A stretch of 53,843 bases of DNA from NCBI GenBank assembly GCA_027451085.1, contig DAIDKA010000237.1, positions 1 through 53,843 of the forward strand, written 5' to 3'. The notes beneath the pieces are model-generated. The model saw nothing but the letters and a program-made list of their open reading frames with translations, made no database searches and was not told the DNA's origin. The position numbers were made by a program, and so were the translations under genes. The DNA comes from Gammaproteobacteria bacterium (GTDB lineage: Bacteria > Pseudomonadota > Gammaproteobacteria > Steroidobacterales > Steroidobacteraceae). Positions 31,455-38,063 of this stretch are shown here, piece after piece (within the stretch, counting starts at the first letter, position 1; each line of letters opens with the position of its first letter).

Positions 31455-31667
31455 GTGCCGAGGCCTGCGGACCTTTGTCCGCGGTGCATGGGCGTCAATG
31501 ACTGCAGCATGGTGGCCGGCAGGGACGTGGCGCAGTGCTGGTGCCGCACGGCCGTTTTGCCTGAGGGCGGTCCGCCTGGCGGCTTCGAAAACGAAGTCTG
31601 CCTCTGCCGGGTCTGCCTCGAAGCCGTCGCCCTGAGTCGAAATTCTGTATCGAGGAGCATTCCATGA
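31455..31667 (+). CDS. Cysteine-rich CWC family small protein
   Basis: A 70-residue protein matching the Cys-rich CWC pattern: LCPRCMGVNDCSMVAG, then CWC in AQCWCRTAVLPEG, and a final CLCRVCL. The eight cysteines should bind zinc, and the family is of unknown function. I chose GTG 31455, six bases after the RidA stop; ATG 31488 would cut off the first CPRC pair, so an automatic caller may miss or shorten this gene. Its TGA overlaps the ATG of the amidohydrolase gene (ATGA at 31664), which supports it as a real, translated cistron. Confidence 0.7.
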   Translation: MPRPADLCPRCMGVNDCSMVAGRDVAQCWCRTAVLPEGGPPGGFENEVCLCRVCLEAVALSRNSVSRSIP

Positions 31668-32716
31668 CAGCCCCCATGCAAGGCAAGTTGCGCAGGATCG
31701 CAGTGGAGGAGGCATTCTCCCTGCCCGAAGTGGCGGCTGCGATGCGTGACCAGGTGTGCCGTTCACCCTCCGTCCGCGGCGGTGATCTGTCGTTGTTGCG
31801 GCTGGTCTATGACGCCCCGGCCGACCGCCCCAAGGTTGGTTTTCTCGAGGGCCTGCTGGATCTCGAGGAGCGGCGCCTGAAGGAGATGGACCAGTACGGC
31901 GTGGACATGCAGGTGCTGTCGCTCACCTCACCGGGCGTGCAGATGTTCGACGCCGATACGGCGTGCGAGCTGGTGACCCTGGCCAACGACCGTCTGGCGG
32001 AGGTGATTGCGCGGCACCCGGCCCGCTTCGCCGGGCTTGCCAGCTTCGCGCCGCAGTCCCCGCGGCGCGCGGTCAAGGAAATGGAGCGCGCCATCGGCAA
32101 ATTGAAGCTCAACGGCTTCATCGTCAACTCACACACCAACAGCGAGTACCTGGATGACCCCAAGTACTGGCCGATCCTGGAAGCCGCCGAGGCGATGGAT
32201 CGCGTGCTCTACATCCATCCACGGGGCGCCTCCGACGGCCTGAAATGGCCCGTGGGCGACTACGGCATGGAAGCCGCCATGTGGGGCTATGGAGTGGACA
32301 TGGGCACCCACATGGTGCGCCTGATGGCCTCCGGGGTGTTCGACCGCTTCCCGAAGCTCAAGATCTGCGTCGGCCACATGGGTGAGGCGGTGCCGTTCTG
32401 GATCTGGCGTATCAATTTCATGAACAGCCGCAACCAGACCACGGGCCGCTCCCCCAAAACCAGCCTGACGATGGCGGAGTACCTGCAGCGCAATTTCCTG
32501 ATCACCACCAGCGGGGTCGAGGACCCCCTGGCGCTGGAATACACCGTCAAAAAGCTCGGTGCCGACAATGTCCTGTGGGCGATCGATTATCCTTACCAGC
32601 CGACGGCTCCGGCCGTGGCCTTCATGGACGCCGCGCCATTGAGCCCGGAAGACAAGGCCAAGGTATACCACCGCAATGCCGAGCGGGTGTTCCGCATCAA
32701 TCAAGAGAACAGGTAA
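31664..32716 (+). CDS. Amidohydrolase-family protein (resorcylate/dihydroxybenzoate decarboxylase-like)
   Basis: A 350-residue TIM-barrel protein of the ACMSD/gamma-resorcylate decarboxylase group. Metal-site residues can be traced: Glu in RIAVEEAF at the first strand (an ExA motif, as in aromatic acid decarboxylases, not the HxH of hydrolases), His in LYIHPRG, His and Glu in CVGHMGE and Asp in WAIDYPYQ. Such enzymes reversibly decarboxylate hydroxybenzoates with zinc or manganese and no cofactor. ATG 31664 has GAGGAG upstream and overlaps the CWC gene by four bases. folD starts four bases after its stop. The substrate is unknown; the neighbouring oxidative genes hint at aromatic or lignin-derived acids (inference). 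Confidence 0.85.
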   Translation: MTAPMQGKLRRIAVEEAFSLPEVAAAMRDQVCRSPSVRGGDLSLLRLVYDAPADRPKVGFLEGLLDLEERRLKEMDQYGVDMQVLSLTSPGVQMFDADTACELVTLANDRLAEVIARHPARFAGLASFAPQSPRRAVKEMERAIGKLKLNGFIVNSHTNSEYLDDPKYWPILEAAEAMDRVLYIHPRGASDGLKWPVGDYGMEAAMWGYGVDMGTHMVRLMASGVFDRFPKLKICVGHMGEAVPFWIWRINFMNSRNQTTGRSPKTSLTMAEYLQRNFLITTSGVEDPLALEYTVKKLGADNVLWAIDYPYQPTAPAVAFMDAAPLSPEDKAKVYHRNAERVFRINQENR

Positions 32717-32720
32717 TTAC

Positions 32721-33578
32721 ATGACCGCGCATATCATCGACGGCAAGGCCGTCGCGGCCAAGATCAGGGGCGAACAGAAGGAGCGAATCCTGCGCATGCA
32801 GGCCGCGCACGGCGTCACCCCCGGGCTTGCCGTGATCCTGGTCGGCGAGGACCCGGCCTCCCAGGTTTATGTCCGCAACAAGATCACGGCCTGCCGCGAG
32901 GTCGGCATCCGTTCGGAGCTCATCAAGCTGCCGGCCACCGCCAGCCAGGCGGAGGTCCTCAAGCGCATCGATGAGCTGAACGCCGACAAGGGCATCCACG
33001 GCATCCTGGTGCAGCTGCCGCTGCCGAAGCAGGTGGACGTGCACGCGGTGCTGGAGCACATCGACTTCCACAAGGACGTGGACGGGTTCCACCTGTACAA
33101 CGTCGGCGGCCTGATCACCGGCCACACGGTGTTCCCGCCGTGCACGCCCTACGGCGTGCAGAAGTTGCTTGAGCACGAGAAGATCAATGTCGAAGGCCTG
33201 AACGTCGTGGTGGTGGGCGCCAGCAACATCGTCGGCAAGCCGATGGCCCTGATGCTGATGCAGCAGGACGCCACGGTGTGCATCTGCCACAAGAAGACGC
33301 GCGATCTGGCGCAGTTCACCACCCTGGCCGACATCCTGGTGGTGGCCGCCGGCGTGCCCGGGCTGATCCAGCCGCAGATGGTGAAGCCGGGCGCCGTGGT
33401 CATCGACGTCGGCATCAATCGCCTGCCGGACGGACGCATTGTCGGCGACGTCGACTTCGAGGGCGTGAGCAAGAAGGCCTCGGCCATCACCCCGGTGCCG
33501 GGTGGCGTGGGTCCCATGACCATCGCCATGCTGCTGTTCAACACGGTTGAATCGGCCGAGCGGTCGGTCGCCGCCTGA
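32721..33578 (+). CDS. folD: Bifunctional methylenetetrahydrofolate dehydrogenase/methenyltetrahydrofolate cyclohydrolase
   Basis: A 285-residue cytosolic enzyme interconverting 5,10-methylene- and 10-formyl-tetrahydrofolate with NADP. Motifs: ILVGEDPASQVYVRNK, with the Tyr and Lys of the cyclohydrolase/dehydrogenase centre, GILVQLPLP, DVDGFHLYNVGGL, the NADP loop VVVGASNIVGKPMALML and the C-terminal signature ITPVPGGVGPMTIAMLL. The length matches the family (about 285). ATG 32721 is four bases after the amidohydrolase stop; the frame extends 15 codons further upstream, into the amidohydrolase gene. It provides formyl groups, which fits with peptide deformylase just downstream. Confidence 0.96.
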   Translation: MTAHIIDGKAVAAKIRGEQKERILRMQAAHGVTPGLAVILVGEDPASQVYVRNKITACREVGIRSELIKLPATASQAEVLKRIDELNADKGIHGILVQLPLPKQVDVHAVLEHIDFHKDVDGFHLYNVGGLITGHTVFPPCTPYGVQKLLEHEKINVEGLNVVVVGASNIVGKPMALMLMQQDATVCICHKKTRDLAQFTTLADILVVAAGVPGLIQPQMVKPGAVVIDVGINRLPDGRIVGDVDFEGVSKKASAITPVPGGVGPMTIAMLLFNTVESAERSVAA

Positions 33579-33614
33579 CAGGGGCTGATCCAGGCGGGCA
33601 AGGAAGGCAATCCG

Positions 33615-34145
33615 ATGGCGGTCAGGCCGGTGTTGAAGATGGGGCATCCGGTGCTGCGGCAGGTCGCAGCGCCGGTGACGGACTTCGGTCCGGCCTTGAG
33701 CGAGCTGCTCCTGGACATGGAAGAGACCATGCGCGAGCAGCGCGGCGCAGGCATCGCCGCTCCCCAGATCGGCGTAAGCCTGCGGGTGGTGATGTTCGAG
33801 ATGAAGGAAAACCCGCGTTATCCGGACATCGCGCCCATCCCCTTCACGGTGCTGGTGAATCCGGTGCTCACGCCGATCGGCGTGGAGCAGGACTCAGGCT
33901 GGGAGGGGTGCCTGTCGGTGCCGGGGATGCGAGGGCTGGTGCCGCGCTACCGGCAGCTGCATTACTCCGGCTTCGACCGCGACGGCCGGCCGTTTGAGTA
34001 CGCCGTGTCGGGGTTCCACGCGCGGGTGGTGCAGCACGAGGTCGACCATCTGGACGGCATTCTCTACCCGCAGCGCATCCGGGACCTGGCGCACTTCGGG
34101 TTCGAGGATGCGCTGGCGGGGCAGATGACCCCGATGCCGGACTGA
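33615..34145 (+). CDS. def: Peptide deformylase
   Basis: A 176-residue metalloenzyme that removes the formyl group from new proteins. The three family motifs are present: GAGIAAPQIG (motif 1, GxGIAAPQ), EGCLSVPG (motif 2, with the metal Cys) and HEVDHLDG (motif 3, HExxH with two metal His and the catalytic Glu). ATG 33615 is preceded by AAGGA. It is 36 bases after folD and may share its transcript. The gene stands apart from fmt, which normally neighbours def, so it could be a second deformylase copy in this genome. Confidence 0.95.
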   Translation: MAVRPVLKMGHPVLRQVAAPVTDFGPALSELLLDMEETMREQRGAGIAAPQIGVSLRVVMFEMKENPRYPDIAPIPFTVLVNPVLTPIGVEQDSGWEGCLSVPGMRGLVPRYRQLHYSGFDRDGRPFEYAVSGFHARVVQHEVDHLDGILYPQRIRDLAHFGFEDALAGQMTPMPD

Positions 34146-34274
34146 CGGTTTGCGGCTCGATCGCCGCCCGCAAAAATCCGACGGCAGGATGCGTTGCCCA
34201 TCCCGGGTGTGGGGCAGCGCACCATCCATGGCGCGTATCCCCGCCTTGCGGACATTTGCGGTCGGCGCTTCAGC

Positions 34275-34997
34275 CTATCCTAGGTTGTGGAAGACGGAGT
34301 GGACGTCGTCGTTCTGTTCCAGCTTGTCCACCAGCGCCAGCACTTCGTTGGCCTGAGCCTCGGGCAGGTCCGTGTGCATGGTGGGGACGTACTCGTGCTC
34401 GGCTGAGATCGGGTGAATCTTGCGGGCTTCGAGCGCTTCCTGCAGGCGGCCGAAGTCCTCGAACGCGCAGCGCGCCACCAGCTGGGGTTCGCCCTTCTCA
34501 CCGGTGCTCTCGCCGAATTCCTCCAGGCCGTGGTCGATCAGGTAGAGCTCCAGATCATCCTGGTCGATCCCTTCCGGGTTCAGGCGGAAAACGCCCATCT
34601 TCTTGAACTGGAAGCTGACGCTGCCGCTGGTGGCCAGGTTGCCGTCGTTCTTGGTGACGATGTTGCGGACCTCGGCCACGGTGCGCGTGGGGTTGTCGGT
34701 GGCGGTTTCGATCATCAGCGCGATGCCGTGCGGGGCATAGGCTTCGTACAACACCTGCTGGTAGTTGGTCGCATCGCGGCCCGAGGCGCGCTTGATGGCG
34801 GCATCGACCTTGTCCTTGGGCATGTTGACGGCGCGCGCGTTCTGCATCGCGCGGCGCAGCGCCGGGTTGGACTGCGGATCGGGGCCTCCGGCCTTGACCG
34901 CCATGGTGATGTCCTTGGCGATGCGCGCGAACTGCTTGGCCATGCGGTTCCAGCGCGCGAACATCGTGGCCTTTCTGACTTCAAATATGCGTCCCAT
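34275..34997 (-). CDS. YebC/PmpR-family DNA-binding regulator
   Basis: A 240-residue member of the YebC/TACO1 family. It opens MGRIFEVRKATMFARWNRMA, the variant with a FEVRKA rather than GHSKWANI start, then KAGGPDPQSNPALRRAMQNA and the helices around MPKDKVDAAIKRASG, with ESTGEKGEPQLVARCAFEDF in the C-terminal domain. Family members act as transcription regulators, and some recent work links them to translation of proline runs. ATG 34997 follows a GGGGATTGAG site; the frame extends only a few codons upstream. It is convergent with def, and a hairpin terminator for the next gene lies just upstream. Confidence 0.9.
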   Translation of the reverse strand: MGRIFEVRKATMFARWNRMAKQFARIAKDITMAVKAGGPDPQSNPALRRAMQNARAVNMPKDKVDAAIKRASGRDATNYQQVLYEAYAPHGIALMIETATDNPTRTVAEVRNIVTKNDGNLATSGSVSFQFKKMGVFRLNPEGIDQDDLELYLIDHGLEEFGESTGEKGEPQLVARCAFEDFGRLQEALEARKIHPISAEHEYVPTMHTDLPEAQANEVLALVDKLEQNDDVHSVFHNLG

Positions 34998-35013
34998 CTC
35001 AATCCCCTGAAGC

Positions 35014-35038
35014 AAAGACCCCCGCCGGAGCGGGGGTC
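35014..35038 (-). terminator. Intrinsic terminator of the desaturase gene
   Basis: Perfect 9-bp stem GACCCCCGC/GCGGGGGTC (35017-35025 and 35030-35038) with a CGGA loop. On the minus strand it is followed by a short TTT, and it lies about 50 bases after the desaturase stop (35087). Confidence 0.65.
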
Positions 35039-35086
35039 GTCACAGGCCTGGCCGGTGGGGCCGGCAGGCGATACGGTCTTCCAATG

Positions 35087-36250
35087 CTACGCCAGTTCGG
35101 CGTGCAGGATGCGCAGCCGGCGGCGCTGGACCTTCAGGCGCTGCTCGATCTCGCGCAGGCGCTTCTGGAAGTTGGCGTGCTCGAGGTGCTCGATCACCGC
35201 GCGCTTCTTGTCCTCCAGCCACTGCTCCTTGACATGCGTCCATTCGGCCACAGCCGAGGCCAGCGCGTCGTACTCCTGCGCAATCTTGCGGCGCAGCTGT
35301 TCTATGTGGGTGGCAGGGCCGTTGGCGGCCGGCAGCTGCTCCAGCTTGCGCTGCGCGCGTACCAGCTGCATGGACAGCAGGGCGCGTTGGATCTGGAACG
35401 CCGGGGTGCGCTTGAGGCGACGGGTCAGGCCCACGAACTGCAGGCTGCTGATGAGCCACTTGGTCGGATCCCACTGCCACCAGCGCACGCCATTGCGGTA
35501 GTCATGCGCAAAGATGTGGTGGTAGTTGTGATAGCCCTCGCCGAAGGTCACCACCGCGAGAATGGGGTTGTCGCGGGCGGTGTTTTCCTCGGTGTAGGGT
35601 CGCTTGCCCCAGATGTGGGCCAGAGAGTTGATGAAGAAGGTGAAGTGGTGGCTGATGAACAGGCGCAGCACGCCGGCCAGCAGCAGCCCGCCCCAGACAT
35701 CGCCCAGCGCCCAGCCGATCAGCAGCGGGGTGCCGAAGTTCGAGACGATGGCCAGCAGCGCATAGTGGCGGTGCTGGAAGGCCAGCATCTTGTCGCGCCG
35801 CAGGTCCGGAATGTTGCTCAAATCGACCTCGCCGCTCGGGTAGTCGCGCAGCATCCAGCCGATGTGCGAGAACCAGAAACCCCGGTTGGCCGAGTAAGGG
35901 TCTTTGTCGTTGTCGTCGACATGCAGGTGATGGCGGCGATGGCCGCTGCACCACACCCAGGCGCTGTTCTGCAGCGCCATGGTGCCGAACAGCAGGAACA
36001 CAAAGCGCAGCGCCGGATGGGCGTCATAGGCACGGTGCGCCCACAGGCGGTGGTAGCCCGCGGTGATCGACATCTCGTTCAGCGTGACGAGCAGGGCGAA
36101 AGTCACCCACATGCCGATCGAGTAGCCATGGACGATGCCGTACCAGGGCACGACAGTCAGCGATACCAGCGCTGTCAGGGTGAAGATCGCAACATTCAGC
36201 CAGATCAGTGCCGGCTTCTGGGGAATTGGCAGTGCGTTCGTGTTGGACAT
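35087..36250 (-). CDS. Delta-9-type acyl-CoA/acyl-lipid desaturase with charged C-terminal helix
   Basis: A 387-residue membrane di-iron desaturase. The three histidine boxes are HRLWAH, HRRHH and HNYHH, with hydrophobic segments between them (for example VAIFTLTALVSLTVVPWYG). It introduces a cis double bond into fatty acyl chains using oxygen. After the third box the chain continues about 120 residues, ending in long charged helices (IEQLRRKIAQEYDAL, FQKRLREIEQRLKVQRRRLR) that look like a coiled coil. ATG 36250 was chosen because the upstream frame is not protein-like; no ribosome site is evident. It is divergent from acvB, 320 bases apart. Confidence 0.9.
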   Translation of the reverse strand: MSNTNALPIPQKPALIWLNVAIFTLTALVSLTVVPWYGIVHGYSIGMWVTFALLVTLNEMSITAGYHRLWAHRAYDAHPALRFVFLLFGTMALQNSAWVWCSGHRRHHLHVDDNDKDPYSANRGFWFSHIGWMLRDYPSGEVDLSNIPDLRRDKMLAFQHRHYALLAIVSNFGTPLLIGWALGDVWGGLLLAGVLRLFISHHFTFFINSLAHIWGKRPYTEENTARDNPILAVVTFGEGYHNYHHIFAHDYRNGVRWWQWDPTKWLISSLQFVGLTRRLKRTPAFQIQRALLSMQLVRAQRKLEQLPAANGPATHIEQLRRKIAQEYDALASAVAEWTHVKEQWLEDKKRAVIEHLEHANFQKRLREIEQRLKVQRRRLRILHAELA

Positions 36251-36570
36251 GCAGGTAGAGGCGGCTCCATGCCGGGGCAGTGCTCGCCGGACCGTCGGCG
36301 AGGTCGGGAAACATATCATGAACCGGATGCGCAAGCAGGGGAACGGTCACAGCCTGCAAGGGTTTGTCACACAGGCTCGACATTCCGCGGCCGCCGTTCC
36401 CCGGCGATTTTTTTGAGGCCCGGGCCAGGCTGGCCGATAATGGGCGCCAACTCCCGGTTTCAAGTCCCGGGCGGCTCCCCCACTGTATCTCAAGTGCCAA
36501 TATTACATAAGGTGGCACCGCTGAAAGCACTGGAACCGGCGCCGCCGGGAACCGTCGTCAATGGTGAAGC
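36251..36570. other. 320-base divergent intergenic region
   Basis: No protein gene recognised between the divergent desaturase and AcvB/VirJ genes. The region contains an intrinsic-terminator-like hairpin with seven Ts in the plus orientation (36392-36414), far upstream of the AcvB start. That leaves room for a small RNA or an attenuated leader upstream. No convincing sigma-70 promoter was found by eye. Confidence 0.5.
36392..36414 (+). terminator. Orphan intrinsic terminator
   Basis: Stem CGCCG/CGGCG (36392-36396 and 36402-36406) with a TTCCC loop, then A and seven Ts (36408-36414). No plus-strand gene ends upstream, so it would terminate a non-coding or leader transcript from within the desaturase/AcvB gap. 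Confidence 0.55.
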
Positions 36571-38019
36571 ATGGTCCTGATCCGAACCGTATTCCTGGCC
36601 TTTGCAGCTTGCGTAATCGCGGTATCCTGCTCCCCCAAGGTGCAGGACACTCTTTCGCACGGCCGCTTCAAGAACGCGACGATCTACCGCCCGGCGGGAC
36701 CGGTGCGGCAGGTCGTCCTGCTGCTGTCCGGTGACGGCGGCTGGGCCGCGGATACGGACCGCATGGCGGTGCAGCTGCAGCAGCACGGGGCCATGGTAGT
36801 GGGTATCGACCAGCCCGCCTTCCTGCACGATCTGCTGCAGGACCGCAGCCCGTGCTACTTCCCGGATGGGGACCTCGAGAACCTCAGTCATTTCGTCCAG
36901 GCGTATTACCACCTGCCGACATACATCCCACCGGTGCTGGCGGGCTACTCCGCCGGTTCCTCCATGGCCTATGTCATCGGCGGCAATGCCGCGCCGGGCT
37001 TGTTCTCGGCGGTGCTGACCCTGGGCTTCACACCGGAATACGAGAGCACCAAGCCCTTCTGCAAGGGCGAGGGCACTTACTTCCAGCGCCGCGCGGACGG
37101 CAGGGGACTGACCTTGCTGCCGGTGGACAAGATGCCGCTGAAGTGGATCGACGTCCACGGCCAGAGCGACAGCGTCTGCCCGGTCAAGGACGCCGCTGAT
37201 TTCATATCCAGGGTGAAAACCGCGCGCATCGAGATCATCCCGCACGTGGGGCACGACTTTCTCGACCCGTCACAGTGGTCGAAGAACCTGACCTCGGCCC
37301 TGGATGAGCTCACGGCCGGCCAGGTGGTGCGGGTGCAGGTGCCGGAGGCGCTGAAGGACCTGCCGCTGCTGGAGATCGCCGCGACCAGCGCGCCGGCAAA
37401 CGATGCCTTCGCCATCATGATCTCGGGCGATGGTGGCTGGGCCGGCATCGACAAGGGCGTGGCCCGGTCGCTCTCCGAGCGCGGAGTGCCCATTGTCGGC
37501 TGGGACTCGCTGCGCTACTTCTGGACCAAGCGCACCCCCGATGGTGTGGCGCAGGACCTCGACCGGGTGATCGCCTACTACACCCGCGCGTGGCATCGGC
37601 AGAAGGTGCTGCTGGTGGGCTACTCCCAGGGTGCCGATGTGCTGCCTTTCGCGATCAACCGCCTGTCGTCCGCCGGCCGCGCGGCCATCGCCTCCACGTC
37701 GCTCCTGGGACTGGGGCACAACGCGGCCTTCGAGTTCCACCTGTCCAACTGGGTGGGACCGAGCGACGGCCTGCCCATCAAGCCCGAGTTCGACCAGCTG
37801 CCGCGCGGCAGCACGCTGTGCGTGTTCGGTGCCGGCGACAAGGATTCGCTGTGTGCGGACGAGGTCGGTCATCCCGGTGTGGTGCAGCTGGGTGACGGGC
37901 ATCACTTCGGGGGCAACTTCGACGGCCTGGCAGACCTCGTGCTGAAGTTTGCCGGGCGCGAGGCCACCGTGGTGCCCACCGTTGCTACCGCGCCGCCGGA
38001 TTCGGGGGCTGGCAAGTAG
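36571..38019 (+). CDS. acvB: AcvB/VirJ-type alpha/beta hydrolase (lysyl-phosphatidylglycerol hydrolase family)
   Basis: A 482-residue exported protein with two copies of the VirJ hydrolase unit: SGDGGWAADTDR with nucleophile motif GYSAGSS in the first half, and SGDGGWAGIDKGVARSLSER with GYSQGAD in the second. The C-terminal half closely follows VirJ (VGWDSLRYFWTKRTPDGVA). The signal segment VFLAFAACVIAVSC may end in a lipid-modified cysteine. In Agrobacterium, AcvB sits in the periplasm and hydrolyses lysyl-phosphatidylglycerol made by LpiA. No lpiA gene is seen here. Late His residues (VGHDF, DGHHFGG) would complete the triads. ATG 36571 has only a weak ribosome site. Confidence 0.85.
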   Translation: MVLIRTVFLAFAACVIAVSCSPKVQDTLSHGRFKNATIYRPAGPVRQVVLLLSGDGGWAADTDRMAVQLQQHGAMVVGIDQPAFLHDLLQDRSPCYFPDGDLENLSHFVQAYYHLPTYIPPVLAGYSAGSSMAYVIGGNAAPGLFSAVLTLGFTPEYESTKPFCKGEGTYFQRRADGRGLTLLPVDKMPLKWIDVHGQSDSVCPVKDAADFISRVKTARIEIIPHVGHDFLDPSQWSKNLTSALDELTAGQVVRVQVPEALKDLPLLEIAATSAPANDAFAIMISGDGGWAGIDKGVARSLSERGVPIVGWDSLRYFWTKRTPDGVAQDLDRVIAYYTRAWHRQKVLLVGYSQGADVLPFAINRLSSAGRAAIASTSLLGLGHNAAFEFHLSNWVGPSDGLPIKPEFDQLPRGSTLCVFGAGDKDSLCADEVGHPGVVQLGDGHHFGGNFDGLADLVLKFAGREATVVPTVATAPPDSGAGK

Positions 38020-38063
38020 GCCGGACCGACCTCCCGGCCGCGGCAATCGGTTAGTGTTGTCGC

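Noticed and set aside
36135..36416. 93-codon plus-strand frame ending at the orphan terminator
   Set aside because: Its first part is antisense to the desaturase start and its composition is not protein-like, so the terminator is better explained by a non-coding transcript.
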